64,000 nucleotides of DNA. It comes from Pseudoips prasinana (Eukaryota; Arthropoda; Insecta; Lepidoptera; Nolidae). Positions within the stretch are counted from its first letter, which is position 1. Each line of letters starts with the position of its first letter. This document shows positions 46,939-59,336 of this stretch, one piece after another. The stretch lies in assembly GCA_951640165.1 (NCBI GenBank), contig OX621238.1, positions 24,824,001-24,888,000 on the forward strand, written 5' to 3'. The translations under genes and the position numbers were made by a program. The notes under the pieces are model-generated. The model made no database searches, was not told where the DNA came from, and worked only from the letters and a program-made list of their open reading frames with translations.

Positions 46939-47557
46939 AGTAATTGTTCTAATACCAGATATCTATGTAGCTGCCGTTAGGTGGGGTAGGGTAAGGGATG
47001 AAGGTTGGTTGTTTGTTGTGAGGGAGGGTGAATAGATTTTTGTACACAAACTCGTAGTCTGATTTGGTGCGTTGTGAATGCATTTGTTTCCGCTATTGTA
47101 CTCGTACTGTAGGTATTAAACTTACAACTTTGCTACGCACAGAGTTGAATTAGAAGACATATCTGTATTAATTAATATTTTAAAATTGACGTCCGCGTCA
47201 TTTATGTATAAGAAACGAATAATACATTAGTATCTTTTCTATTTAATCAGTGCAAATACTCTTGAGAAAAAGGAAAGTAAAAAAATTACTGTCGTTTTAA
47301 GGCAATTAACAGTAATCTTAATTCGAATAAACTCTGAGTGATTATTTGTAGCTAGACAACGATTCCTAACCAACCTTCCTTCGATCTGTATTATCCACCA
47401 GATGAGTTCGTTGGTATCATTTTATTGTCACATCGCTATAACATTTTTAAGAGACAGAGACACTTTTCAGAGACGTAGGGCATAGCGTTCATTCGCTCAA
47501 AGAGCAGGTCGACGGGGAAGTACCTCCACCTTACAGAAGACACTCCTTAATCATTTT

Positions 47558-47760
47558 AATGTTGTGTTTCCGAGTGTGAGTAAGGTCGCCAAAGCTCATT
47601 GGGGTGAGGGGAAGGGTGCGCAACACTTGTTTGCTGACTTTTAAAGGCCGGCAACGCACCAGCGACCTCTGGTGTTGCGAGTGTCCATGGGGGGCGGTGA
47701 TCACTTACCATCAGGTGACCCACTTGCTCGTTTGTCGCCCTCTGATATAAAAAACACACC
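47558..47760 (-). repeat. Dispersed lepidopteran repeat ('GGTAAGTGATCACCGCC')
   Basis: The complement reads GGTGGGTCACCTGATGGTAA-like, GTGATCACCGCCCCCCATGG, then GGTGCGTTGCCGGCCTTTAA. This sequence is very common in lepidopteran noncoding DNA. Its class is not clear; the open frame through it is not a gene. Confidence 0.6.
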
Positions 47761-48227
47761 AATTTGTCATGGTTAATAGAAGTACCGAAAAAAAATGGTC
47801 CATCTAATATGGTGTTGGAAATAAGCGTTGCGACATAGTTATTGTTTCAATAAATATTTCAAAGCTTTACAATTGATTCCAAGTATTATTGTATAAGTAC
47901 CCAAAATAAAGCCAATTAGCTTATAGCTAACGCATAAACTGATTTCATGACGAGCTTATTGAATCACAGCGGTAGTGATTAATTACATGCATCGTTGACA
48001 AATTCCGGTTCAATATTATCAGGCTGCATATCCGTGGTGTGATCGTTGCGTCATATCCCGACACCCCGCCCCAAGCTCTTATCACGTACTTACTCGTCAT
48101 GTTATATTGCATAAAAAGTACAAAAAAAAAACAAAAATATATCAATGTGCATCTTTGTTCAACACTAACACGGATGGAATTAAATTGAACGGAATATATT
48201 CTTATTGTGCATTTCAGTACCATCCTC

Positions 48228-48362
48228 CTTCAGAAAAATACGAGTGAAAGATTAATTATGTAATATCCCTACACTATTATTTATCTATATATTTTCCCTA
48301 CACTGAGAAACTTTGTGTGTATTGTATTTACGACAAAGTTTAGACATAAATCAATTTAAGTG
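48228..48362 (+). repeat. Dispersed repeat, copy 1 ('ATTTTCCCTACACTGA')
   Basis: AAATACGAGTGAAAGATTAA, then TTTTCCCTACACTGAGAAAC and TTGTATTTACGACAAAGTTT, is repeated in the same order at 49943-50062. Confidence 0.55.
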
Positions 48363-48700
48363 TTTATATTTATAAAACCTTCAATGCCCTATTCTGTGTC
48401 TAACTCCTTACCTAAAACTACCCCCTCTCCTTTCTATTAATCTTATTTTGTTCAATTTAAGACGAAATTTGACCGGTAAATTGTCTTTAATCTATTCTTA
48501 ATATCTAAAATAATTGTGAAGTTTCAGCCACTAATTCAATTTGAGTAGTATAGCTCTTTGAGGTTTCCTGTGAGTTATTGTCGTGGTAATACCAAGTACC
48601 ATATGCCTACGTGACATATTAGCAGGACACTGTCGAGTCGTTGAGGTAGCTGAAGGAGAATTCTTTCAGCTACAGCTACAGCTAATTGACATAAGCACAC

Positions 48701-48726
48701 AAACGTGAATTGAATAATTCACGTTT
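48701..48726. repeat. Inverted repeat AAACGTGAATTGAATAATTC..
   Basis: AAACGTGAATT pairs with AATTCACGTTT across a 4-base loop. Small hairpin in featureless DNA. Confidence 0.5.
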
Positions 48727-49942
48727 GATTACAGCAATATAAAACATAATACTCGTATTAGCAATATATTAAACAGTCCCAGGTGATTTTAATATTGCAG
48801 TACTGAGGTAATTAAAAATAATGAGCGTGAGTGTCTAGTATTACACAGAAATAAATCAATAAACCATTTGTTAAGCTCCTGTCAACAGGCACCTACTCGG
48901 CATAGATAAAAATAAAAATGTACCTAGCAATTATGTATATCTTACTAATTTAATCTAATCCAGTATATTTGGACAATAGAAAATTAACGTTCGTAAAGTG
49001 GATAAACAAAACTAATCTCTACATCGTATTTTCTCACATTCTTCTACAAAAGTTTTCCATATTTTATTTTTAACGTAACGATGTTGTATCTGGAGCATGC
49101 AAGAAAACAGTATAAACTTTTTACCTACTTTCCCCGAGCAATCGTAGCGCCACCGCGCCCAAAAATATAAACATATGTTTCTGACCTAGTATTTGCTGTA
49201 TCATGAAGAAGACTCGAAATATTACCGCAATTTATATAATATAATCCGGTTACGCGCAGATTTTTTGCGTTATGAAATTCATGTTAAAAAGGAACCTTTA
49301 CTATATAAATAATTTTACTATCCGCATGTATATGCGCCTGTACATAGCCCTCAAAGCCCTTAATATTAGAAATAGCTTTATGTAGTCACATATTCATGTT
49401 TTGTTCATCAGAAAACGATGACACCAGTGCCTCCTTTGCAATTCCAGTAATCTAAAATCGTAGTATTAAACATTAAAGATATAAATGCTAAAATCAATGC
49501 AGGTTCAATTAATAACTTTGGCTACTTTGAAAAGTATAGTAGGTATTCTTTCGATATTTTCTAAATTGGTGTTGGAATTTGCAAATGGAATAGTTACTTA
49601 TTATGATAGCCTAATGACTCGGGGACATTAATATTTTGACACCCCTTGATCCATTTGCACAAAAGAAATCAAACTTTACGTATACATACAAGAACTTAAT
49701 TTGTTTTCCATTTGCAGATGTTTAAAGAATATAATGCATTGTAATTTTGCTAAGATTGTTCAGCTATACTTAATACAAGCCTATAAATAAAAGCAGCCTA
49801 ACCGAGATAATATTCATGCTAGCAAATACAGATCGAATTCCTTACACATGATTTGTGGGTGTGTCATTTGGCCGTAGCATAGAGTTTAGGTAAAATAGAA
49901 ATGCTACTCGTAGAAAATCCAACTGTTCCAATCTCCTTTAGG

Positions 49943-50062
49943 GAAATACGAGTGAAATTTTACTTATGTAATATCCTTATGTGAATGTTTTCCCTACACT
50001 GAAAAGTGTGTGTTTATTGTATTTACGTCATGGTTTAGCCATAAATTAATTTTGGTGTTTTT
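49943..50062 (+). repeat. Dispersed repeat, copy 2 ('GTTTTCCCTACACTGA')
   Basis: Same ordered blocks as 48228-48362: AAATACGAGTGAAATTTTAC, GTTTTCCCTACACTGAAAAG, TTGTATTTACGTCATGGTTT. Confidence 0.55.
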
Positions 50063-51182
50063 GCCTTCCATTGTGTTCATTAATCCTTTCACACCCACGT
50101 GCCACGCCGCCTCAGTGACGTGTTATAGGATAATTATTGTAAAGCAAAGCTTACAAAATCCCTCGGGGATATATGACGGAATTCGCTGACGTCACATAAG
50201 AAAAAAATACATATTATAATTATTAAATTTTGTTATATTTTCAATAGCCACCGCTATATATCTTGTGTATATTATAGGATACTCTCACCACAATACCGCC
50301 TGTTTACAAAGCAATATGTAAATTATTTAGTCTATGAGTTATGAGTTTTTTATAATTTTTGTATAAATGTGGCAGAGACAACATAGATTCATAATTATTA
50401 GAAAAAGTCAAACTGACATTGAATTATGCTACTGCTTCTGACAAAACATGGTCTATAGCTATTTTTTCAGTCAGGGTCAGGTAGATTTAACTTACACCAA
50501 ATATTTATATTTTAACTATCCTATAACATTATTTCGAATTTGAAAAAAAATTGCAGATTTTTATAAAATTACGTTTTTTTAAACTACATATTTAAATAAC
50601 ATAGATTTGCTTGACCTACTTTATTAATTAATATATCCTGTATACTGCAGTCACTTTGAACTGGATTGTATATAATTGGCTTTACTTATTAAATATCTCA
50701 GCTTGCGCTATTGGTAGGTAAGTGGTTGCGGACCAAATGGTAAATCGATCGATCGATATAAAAATGGCGCCTGTGTATATCATAAATACTGTTGGGCGTT
50801 TGCTAAGAACACGTAGGTAACGTACACTTCTATTCGTTGTCCGTTACTCTAAAACATGTTTCATAGTTTATTTTCTACTCATCCTTACATCTCTAGAATT
50901 CCCGGTTATATTTGTTATATTGTAAATACATTTAGAGGAACTAGAAGTAAACGTTTATAGCCTATCAATCTTTCTGAAGGAAAAAGAAGCAAGGAAGTTT
51001 TTGTGTATATAAATTTTTAAAGTTCCTGAAAATACTATGACACGTATAGGTAGATACAATATTACATTGAAATAGCGTTACTGACCGTTTCATAGGAATT
51101 CACCTCCCTAGTTGAAATATTAAATTATGACAAATATGTTCTATGAAAACAATACAACCAGGACATATATCAACAACCTAAA

Positions 51183-51224
51183 TTGCCTAAATCGCCCGCC
51201 TCATAGTATGAGGCGATTAGGCAA
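51183..51224. repeat. Imperfect hairpin TTGCCTAAATCGCCCGCCTC
   Basis: TTGCCTAAATCGCCCGCCTCAT pairs imperfectly with ATGAGGCGATTAGGCAA around a short loop. Role unknown. Confidence 0.4.
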
Positions 51225-52492
51225 CTTAGGCTGCAAAAAGTTAAAACTTTTCTACGATCAAACTGATTTCCAAGGACTGTCCTGATTAAACTAATTTTGG
51301 GTAATCATGTAGGGGTACGATGCCCAGACATACCCACCGATACACCGACATACACACATGGACTTCAAACTTATCAAACTCTCTTTTTAAATCGGCTGTT
51401 ACAAAACAAGTTTATTAAACAGATCAATAAAAAAATTGCTTTCTGCGTAGGTACACACAGAAAGCAAAGTTATTTTGACAAACCAATGTTCTGAGCGCAT
51501 TGAAAATGAAGGAAAATAAGTGAAACGGGTCTCAACGTTAATTTACTTAAAACTTCCAAATATGATAACACTAACTTTTCAGTTAAGTAATGTATGAGTC
51601 TATAAGCATGTGACCACTGTATCTACTTAGAATTTATCATGGCCACGATCCCCCACTCATTGACCTCCTGCTCTACTCCACTTTCCTTCACGTTTTCAGG
51701 ACGTGATATATGATTATTTAATTTACAAGACAACTACACTTTCTAAGCTTATGTGCCCCGTGTCAGATATTTATAAGACTTATGTAATGTTATGTGTCAT
51801 TGCGAATACAAAGCAAGACACCGACAAATAGCTGTAAAAATAGGAAAGTCCCAAAACATATACTAACTTCCTAGAAAATGATCAAAAACTTTCCGGTAAC
51901 GGTGAATAATCCTTATAAGTGGGGTCTTTTATACTAACATACCACCAGTCCACCTCATATGTAGAATGTCGTAAGACTCTTAATCAATAATCTGTATTTT
52001 TTTGGTTCTACTCTTGTAGAAGAAACATCGAACCGATCGTATTTTAAATCGGCAATTTATTTGGTTGAATACCAGTATCAGTTGGTTTTCATTGGCAAGT
52101 TTCGGACTGAATTACTTTTATGTTTCGAATCTCATCAAGGAACACACATGTAGAGCGTGTCATCTAGTAGGTATAATTTTCTTTCGGGCTTTTTTATTTC
52201 AATTGAATGAATCACCATTAATTTAATTAGGTCTGACCAGATCTAGTACTGACTTGGTCTGATAGCTACCAGCAGCTATCATTCTCTAAACCCACAGTGA
52301 ACCAAAAACCGAGACGGGTTTTATTAACTCGGACATAATATAGAGTTCCAACAAGTTCACAAACAAGTACTTATTTGACACAAAAAATATGAAACTATTA
52401 ACGAAATATGATTATTTATAGTATTTTTTTTTATTGTATCGTCATATTATATCTATAGAAAATAACTTTAACGTTTAAAAAAGTTTTAGGAC

Positions 52493-52660
52493 ATAATATC
52501 CTGGGACATTATCCACATATGGCCATATAATCCCAAATTAAGCAGAGCTTGTACTATGGAAACCATATAACTGATATAGGTACTACATATACTACTTTTT
52601 TTTTGTAAATACATACTTAAACAGATAATTACACGCAAATATCTGTCCTGGGTGGGAATG
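52493..52660 (-). mobile_element. SINE family C, partial
   Basis: The complement has CCCACCCAGGACAGATATTT at its 5' end and CAAGCTCTGCTTAATTTGGG, then the GTCCCAGGATATTATGTCC tail. The tRNA head is missing. Confidence 0.65.
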
Positions 52661-53486
52661 ATAAACACTTTAACCCGCTTCCTTCTACAACACTTCGTGT
52701 TTATAGTATTTAGGTTAATAAAAAACTGATTATGAACATGAATAGAGAAAATGAACCATTTTAATGCAGGGTCGAGATTCGTTGGTATGGGTACGGGTAT
52801 TATATTCGAGGTTGTGGTTATATTGGTAGCCTATTGCCCAATACCCACTCGAAACTATGCGTTAACTTACATATTATTATGTCATGTGTCAGTTGCACGA
52901 TTGCTCTACTATCATCGGACCAAAGTTTATGACAGCTTACGAACAGGGTCGGTGAATGGTTTGAGGCCTCATAATATTGTTTAAGAAGACCGATGATCGT
53001 CAACTCAGTATTGTTTGTGAATTAATTAACCTTTAGAAATGGTTAAACATTATAGCGATATTTCAATGCCTAATCAACGACAACACTAAATTAAAGTTAA
53101 ATATAATTTCATTGAACAAGTAAGAGAGACCTTTTGAAACGACAGAACCCTGAATACTTCATATGAATGTAATCTATACTAGACGATAGGGGCACTACTT
53201 CCGTTATCTATTTTAAGTCTAATTGCAGTGTTGATGACTACTCAAGTTAAAAAAGTCACACCGTTCAGAGTCACTGAACCGAAGTGACTTTCACAAATAC
53301 CTATACAACCGTTCAGCGGTGAAGGGTGCCATATTTCATGACATTAGTCGATTGTTTGAATGGCTAATGCTTGTGGTTGAGTCAAAATAACCAGAAAATT
53401 GTATGTAAAATGAGACACTTGAATTTGAATCCGATTTTTGTACGATACGAAAAATTATATGTTATAAAGGATATTAAGAATAATAA

Positions 53487-53728
53487 TATCTGGGGACAAT
53501 GTCACACAGATCATCCTAGCACCAAACTAAGCAAAGCTTGTACTATGGGTTACCAGGCGACGATATACATACTTATATAGATAGATAAATACTTATATAC
53601 ACAGAAAACATCCATGACTCAGAAACAAATATTCGTGCTCATCACACAAATATTTGTACTTACCGGGATTCGAACCCCACCAGCTTCGTAGGCAGGATCA
53701 CTACCAACTAGGCTACGGTGACCGTCAA
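53487..53728 (-). mobile_element. tRNA-derived SINE, family D
   Basis: The complement opens GACGGTCACCGTAGCCTAGT, with box B GGGTTCGAATCCCGG, ATGAGCACGAATATTTGTTT, and the 3' module CAAGCTTTGCTTAGTTTGGT. It ends GACATTGTCCCCAGATATTA. Confidence 0.75.
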
Positions 53729-54719
53729 AGAATGTTGCATCTAAGCACCAAATTTAGTTCAGAACTGTCCAAACACATAACAAAAATGATATTTTTGCGT
53801 GCGATGCGTTAACGAAATTGTCTTAATTTACGAAACAATGTAAATAAAAATATCTTTTATGTTTAATTTGACCTAATAATGATTTCGAATAACAAATTTG
53901 GAGGTACAACGCCAATTATCTAAATAAAACCCAGTATATTTTCTGTAAAATATGGACTGGGTTTCAATAAAGCTAAGCCAGGAAATCGATTTTAAAACTC
54001 TTTGCTGCTGTAATGTGCATTACTTAGATGTCAATACAAAAACTGATTTGAAGTTATTTTTGATTCAATCTAAATAGGTATTTATAATATTTTCTTTGCT
54101 ACACCTAATAATGATAATGATTTTACCAATTCGAAAGGAATATTTAAACGTGACCGGTTTCCGTATTGAGAATATTAGGCTTCAAACTGACAGCCAGGCA
54201 TAAAGATTAGGCTTAACGCCAGATAAGAAACTATGTCAAGAACAAATTGCTCTGAGATTTACATGTCATTTCATGGCTGGCAAACATCTTGCACACGGTG
54301 TATGGGACAGCGTAACAGATAACTTAACCATAGATTCAGTACATAATTATCTAAACAATCTGAAGTTTCATATCCTGAAGTTACACTTCGTTCTTTTTAT
54401 ATATTTATAAAGAACCTTTCACTTTATTTTCGTAAATATGTTTTTAAATTAACCATCACTTAGTTGTACAATAAACAAGTCCAGTAAAGCTCAACGGATC
54501 TAATTAATTTGTAACATTATATTACCCGAAGAAACTGATACTCTGGTAAAGGCTTTCTTTACGCTGTCCCTTACACCTTATATCACTAAAAATGTAGGAA
54601 CTGAACCTAACCTTCCGTTAATCCTGTTTCATTTGTCTCTATTACCCGGTGATTACGCGTATTTGTTATTGAAAAGCCTTATCAATATGATATCATATAT
54701 AATTTTAAAATCTTATTCC

Positions 54720-55111
54720 GCTATCTAGCGAGAGTCGCAGTGTGAGACCAATTTATTCATGACAATACAATTGACAAAAAGAGCATTGGGGTATCCGCTT
54801 TTATCTGGATAAAAGCGCCTCTGGCATGAGCAACACGAACGAACTCGAGACTGTAGCAATACGGGTGTCACAAATTCAATATACGAGCAGGATACGTATA
54901 CATATATAGTGTGACGTAGCAGGCGGCAGGTTACTAATTGTTTTAGCGGGAACTGACTTTCCCTCTTCAGTGAGTCGGAGGAAGTGCGACTGAATCTAGA
55001 TTACGAGTAAAGCACGTTACGGGGAAGGCGGTATTTCTGTAGTGCCGCTCTGTGCCTACTGTGACGATAGTGTGGTGCGCTTAATACACGGCCGCGTCGC
55101 GCGACCGCTTC
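54720..55111 (+). promoter_or_regulatory. Presumed internal promoter region of dunce (supershort form)
   Basis: The sequence here becomes much richer in GC and CpG than the rest of the intron, for example GGCCGCGTCGCGCGACCGC at 55090-55108. It leads directly into the open frame of the extended UCR2 exon. A TATA-like ATATATAG lies near 54903, an arthropod initiator motif (TCAGT) at 54967-54971, and a second at 55110. The change in composition and the absence of repeats support a promoter. No transcript evidence is available here. Confidence 0.45.
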
Positions 55112-55143
55112 AGTTTGACGATAGCGTTCATAGATAATACACG
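55110..55143 (+). promoter_or_regulatory. Candidate initiator and downstream element
   Basis: TCAGTT at 55110-55115 matches the insect initiator TCAKTY, with A+1 at 55112. At +28 to +32 the sequence is ACACG, within the functional range described for the downstream promoter element in Drosophila. From this start the first ATG downstream is 55248, the in-frame start of the supershort open frame, with no ATG between. Both motifs are short and could occur by chance. Confidence 0.35.
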
Positions 55144-55247
55144 TTCTAACGCAACCTCGTGAATATATTAGCCAAGTTGAATTACGAACTTTTCAAATCT
55201 ACGTTTTCGTGTTTTAGGATTTTTATTTTTATTGTTGTGTTTGTGAA

Positions 55248-55349
55248 ATGCGCGTGTGCGTCGAAAAACCTACCGTACGTGCACCGGCGCGTTGGCTGCG
55301 GACTCGTGCTGCCTCGATGGCTAACTCTATGGAATTGTTGCAATTACAG
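55248..55349 (+). CDS. dnc: Supershort-type N-terminus of dunce/PDE4, contiguous with UCR2 exon
   Basis: An ATG with G at -3 opens 34 codons that run without a stop straight into the [14 protein letters not shown] segment of UCR2 at 55350. The unique part begins [20 protein letters not shown] and ends [11 protein letters not shown]. It is basic and has no acidic cluster, signal peptide or membrane segment. Vertebrate supershort PDE4 forms (such as PDE4A1 and PDE4D6) also have a unique N-terminus joined directly to FKRMLN, lacking UCR1 and the first half of UCR2. Here the unique segment is the 5' extension of the shared exon, so a transcript starting in the promoter region at about 55.1 kb would encode it without splicing. 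ATG 55317 (MANSM) is a possible second start. The acceptor inside (TTGTTGCAATTACAG) has a poor pyrimidine tract, which fits alternative use. Confidence 0.6.
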
Positions 55350-55443
55350 TTCAAGCGAATGCTGAATAAGGAGCTGAGCCATTTCTCAGAGTCCAGCAAG
55401 TCCGGCAACCAGATCTCAGAATACATCTGCTCCACCTTTTTGG
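55350..55443 (+). CDS. dnc: dunce/PDE4 exon, second half of UCR2
   Basis: This exon reads [20 protein letters not shown] and continues [11 protein letters not shown], then leaves one base before a consensus donor (TTGG then GTAAGT). The leftover G joins AT of exon 63125 to give the Asp of LDKQ. FKRMLN, HFSE and [17 protein letters not shown] are hallmark UCR2 motifs, and the helix they form covers the active site. As an internal exon it follows 27501 in frame (phase 0). As a first exon it is extended upstream to 55248. Both readings share this frame. Confidence 0.97.
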
Positions 55444-56921
55444 GTAAGTTTAAAATTGTATTATTTTATTTGAATCCATTCCATCAATAGAATAATTATA
55501 AATAAGCAAACCATTATGCAATCTAACTAATTCAATGGCCATAGGGATTTATTTGAATAGGCTCTTCTTTTTAATGATTCTTATTTTTAATGGCTCTTCG
55601 CATTGTACAATCGACCGTACTTCAATCTGTCAAACTCATGCAGTATTCACCGTTCAATTTTTGCTCATTGGGGTTACGCAATGTAATGGTTGTTACTTAA
55701 AAAAAATTATATACATATTATTGATATATTACAGTTTTACAAAAGTAATTATCGATCTGCTTATCCAATGAGTATTCATATAATAGAACTATTTCACGAA
55801 TCACAATGTCATAGTTAGTCTTATAACTCTAAAGTATCTCTACTCTAGTATAAGAGTACCTTTGGCATTCCCAATCTTACGGTTATCTGAATTAAATTAT
55901 TAAACAAAATAATGACGTACATAGGGTTCATTAATTTCAGTAAAATAATTATCAAACTTTTTGACAATGCCGCATGTACATTTTTCTTTTGATTCATTTT
56001 CTATGAATCAATAATATTACTAACTTGTACTGTACACTTCGTGCAATCAAAAGAAAACACACACAAACATTATAAAATACTTAGGGAAACATAGTTCAAG
56101 GAAACATTTACAATTACAATTATATTACAATTAAAATCTACGTTTCAAATTATGCACAATTATATAAATATTATTATTAGAAGGGAAGTATAATATTGTG
56201 TATTTACTCCTACTGTAAAAGAAATGTAACAATTGAACAGCTAAATTTATTTCCAATAAATACCACTGAAAGCCATCCAGATTAAGAAAGCTTACAGATG
56301 AAACCAACCGCTATAAAAACCTTTATCCGTTTTACGGACAGACAAACAGATACATAGCACAGTTATAAGCCTGCTCTCATTTAGGTAAAGCCCCTTTTTT
56401 GTCTGTGGTTTTAAATGTCCTCTCTTGCCCACATTAACAACACAACTCTGTCCAAAGGTGTCTAGGAACCACTTACCAAATTTCTTAAAAGCTTACACTT
56501 ACAGGATCTGCATATATAAATAAGTAAGATAAGTATACCTTCTATAGGTATACCTTCTATAGGTATCAGGGACCTCGGTTCACTTAGAAACAGTGTGTCA
56601 TTAAACAGAGGTGCCCTAAGCACGAACTCTACTTACAAACTTTGTTTTATAGCCGTAGAGAAGTAGAAGTATACCTGTTTACTTTTAACTTTACACCTTA
56701 AGAGGCCGACAACACCCAACTTTATCGTATTACATTGGTTAAAAATTCGGGTCAAAAGAGAGTAAATTTAAAAATTATTGAGACGAAATATTAAATCATG
56801 ACAATTCCAAAACAAAGAAAGTTTCTCTTAATCCCCTAATTAAAATAAAATATAATAAATAACTACATAATGGAGTTGCAATTTTAAAGATTCTATTATT
56901 TTTTTTATAATTACTTACTTA

Positions 56922-57168
56922 TCGTATGGGCAGTGGTTACCCTGGTGTCAGAGTTGTTCAAGCCGCTCAGAAGGCCTCTGACATGGCTTAACGACTGTTG
57001 CCTAATGGCTACAACCGGGACCGTCGGCTTAACGTGCCCTCCGAAGCACGGAGACGCTCACAAATTAAACCACTTTGGCGGTCACCCATCTATGGACTGA
57101 CCGCGAGCCTAGTTGCTTGACCTCGTCAATCACTTACGGACTGGTGAGAGCATCTGGCTAAGAGCGCC
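56922..57168 (-). mobile_element. SINE with 5S-rRNA-like head, best copy
   Basis: On the minus strand the head has CCAGTCCGTAAGTGATTGAC, then GAGGTCAAGCAACTAGGCTC, GCGGTCAGTCCATAGATGGG and TGACCGCC. These blocks keep the order and spacing of 5S rRNA from its mid-region to box C. The body carries CTTCGGAGGGCACGTTAAGC and ends CAGGGTAACCACTGCCCATA, then a variable A/T-rich tail. Confidence 0.75.
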
Positions 57169-57577
57169 TTTTTTATAATAAGAGGTGAATTCGTATTTTT
57201 GAAATCGTGTCCATTACGTAAAGTTAGTGGTGCATCGAATAGATCGTATACATTTAAGTTTTAACATCACAGTGCAATGTCGGAACTGTTAACTCACTTG
57301 GGCTGGATACACCAAGATTCGTGTTAACTTGTTAACTAACTACATTTCTTTTCTATCGATGAAAAGTTTTTGAGTAGTATTCTTGTGATCAAGGCCCTTA
57401 AAATATAGTTAAATTTGGCAACCTTACTCACGCTCAGAAAGAACATTAACATACAAATTATAATACTCGATGGTTATTCTATAATGTGGAGCTTATGTGC
57501 TCATTAAACGATAAATTAATTAAATCGAATAGATTTTTTTTTTGTAACACTATCGCATCAGTATCATTTTCTATACA

Positions 57578-57790
57578 TATAATAAAATCGTAGGAAAGTC
57601 AAAACTGTACATTGAATATTTTTTTAAAGGATACTTGGGGCGTGATCTACAATCGATATCGAAGCTAAAAATATAGTTTTTAGAATGTTTTTAGTTTTAT
57701 TGTCCGGGCTAAACTCAAAAAGTACTGCATGGATTTACTTCAAATTTGCATGAATATTACTAAGAGGTCGGGTCAACCATTGGCATAGGT
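57578..57790 (+). mobile_element. Helitron-like element, fragment
   Basis: Shares GATACTTGGGGCGTGATCTA and CGGGCTAAACTCAAAAAGTA with 44868-45164. The 3' hairpin end is missing. Confidence 0.55.
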
Positions 57791-58055
57791 GTATACTAAT
57801 GCTTTTCAATATTTAAAAAAAACACAATAAAGTTAAATACATTACCAGGATAAGAAATGAAAATAAATGTGTTATCATCAAGTATGATAAACGAGCTTGA
57901 TACCCCTCGCTACGCGCGGGGGTAGTCTCTGCAGCGGTTTATGTACAATATCGTTATGTAGCTGTTGGTAACGTTCTACTAACAACTCACGTTACCTAGT
58001 TTATTACGCGAACATACACATTATTATATACCTAAGTTATTAACGTTATCTAATT

Positions 58056-58243
58056 ATGATAATATATCTAGACCACCAACCGAGATAGCTATATAATAAC
58101 TAGTTGTCGCCTGTTCAAATGAAATCTTCAACAGTAATTTATTTCAGTGGCTTTTTTTATCACCTAATACAAACGTTGATATATCTAGACCATCCACCAA
58201 GATAACTACAAATAACTAGTAGACGCCAGTTCTTCAAATGAAA
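58056..58243. repeat. Diverged direct repeat, two units about 112 bases apart
   Basis: GATAATATATCTAGACCACC...TAACTAGTTGTCGCC and GTTGATATATCTAGACCATC...TAACTAGTAGACGCC, each ending TTCAAATGAAAT, show an old tandem duplication. Confidence 0.55.
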
Positions 58244-59336
58244 TGACAAAGCTGTTACTTAGTCGTGTAAAAGCTTTAAATCTTGTGATAAGCTGACAAT
58301 ATAAAATAGCCATATAGATATGGTTTATATTCAAATTTTAAATTTGTGAAAATGGAAAATATAATAATGATCGACGTAGAAATTTGGCATGGCTCTATTG
58401 CGCTACTAGATTTTACATGACGTAAACAACACACTTTATATTGATTGTCATTTTCACTTATTGTATCAATCATTTTGAAAGGTGACAGAAACTGTAAACA
58501 TCTGAAAAAACAAAATTAAAATATTCAAACAACGAACGTGCACTATGCGCCGCGTCATTGTAATAGTAACGCGTAGTAGCGCCCCATACCCACAAACAAT
58601 ACGTATTTTTTAGTTTGAGGTTATTTATGTAAATATATATTATTCAAGGTCTAACATTAAGAATGAAGCGATTGTGCTTGGCGTATTATGGGGAACTGAA
58701 CTAATTAAAGAAATGCAATTTTGAAGTAATATTTTTTTAGATCATAATTTTTGTATAGGAACTTAAACTTAATTTTATATTATTTTGTTGATGTTCTACA
58801 CACTGTATAGTATAATACGCAAAGAGTAAACCTTGTAGAGCATACTTTTCGAATACTACGTTGGTACTGTTGCGGAATGTAATTGTTCACAACGAAAACT
58901 TTGAACGATAGCATCTCATATCTTTAGTACTCAATATTAATTATTTTTACACACATATGTAATATTTTTATGGAATAAATAACTTTTATTTTATTAAATT
59001 AATTGATGAGTTTTATGTATTAAACTATTTACTAAGTTTATTAATTTCACTAGATCAGACCACATAGGTAAGAATACCCTTTCATCTTCCTTTCCATGAT
59101 AATTACAGGGCGGGCGGGCTGTAATTTAACTCTCTCTATATACTGTCAGTAACCAGTCTCTAAGCACGCTCCACTGCTCGCGAATACGACAGTCTTTAAT
59201 CTTATGAATATTCAAGGGGCACTTATTGGGTACATACAGTATTCGGGACATATTAGTATAACAAAATTGACTGTAATTTTTTTAAGAAGTAATTTAAGTA
59301 CAACACCAACACAGTATGGTCATTTTGACGTAATCA

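Larger units (their letters stand above)
27502..55349 (+). other. dunce intron, 27.8 kb, repeat-rich
   Basis: This intron splits UCR2. Its 3' end also serves as the presumed promoter and first exon of a supershort isoform (55112-55349). Repeats listed separately include a LINE with an open reverse transcriptase frame, SINEs and Helitron-like elements. Stretches in which I see no gene or recognisable repeat include 27510-30100, 31320-32030, 32180-33330, 33540-35990, 36150-36880, 37070-37670, 37870-38990, 41350-42840, 43020-43480, 43690-44860, 46940-47550, 47770-48220, 48370-49930, 50070-52480 and 53730-54960. A small GC-rich patch at about 36030-36140 is unexplained. No recognised protein-coding exon other than the LINE was found here. 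Confidence 0.85.
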
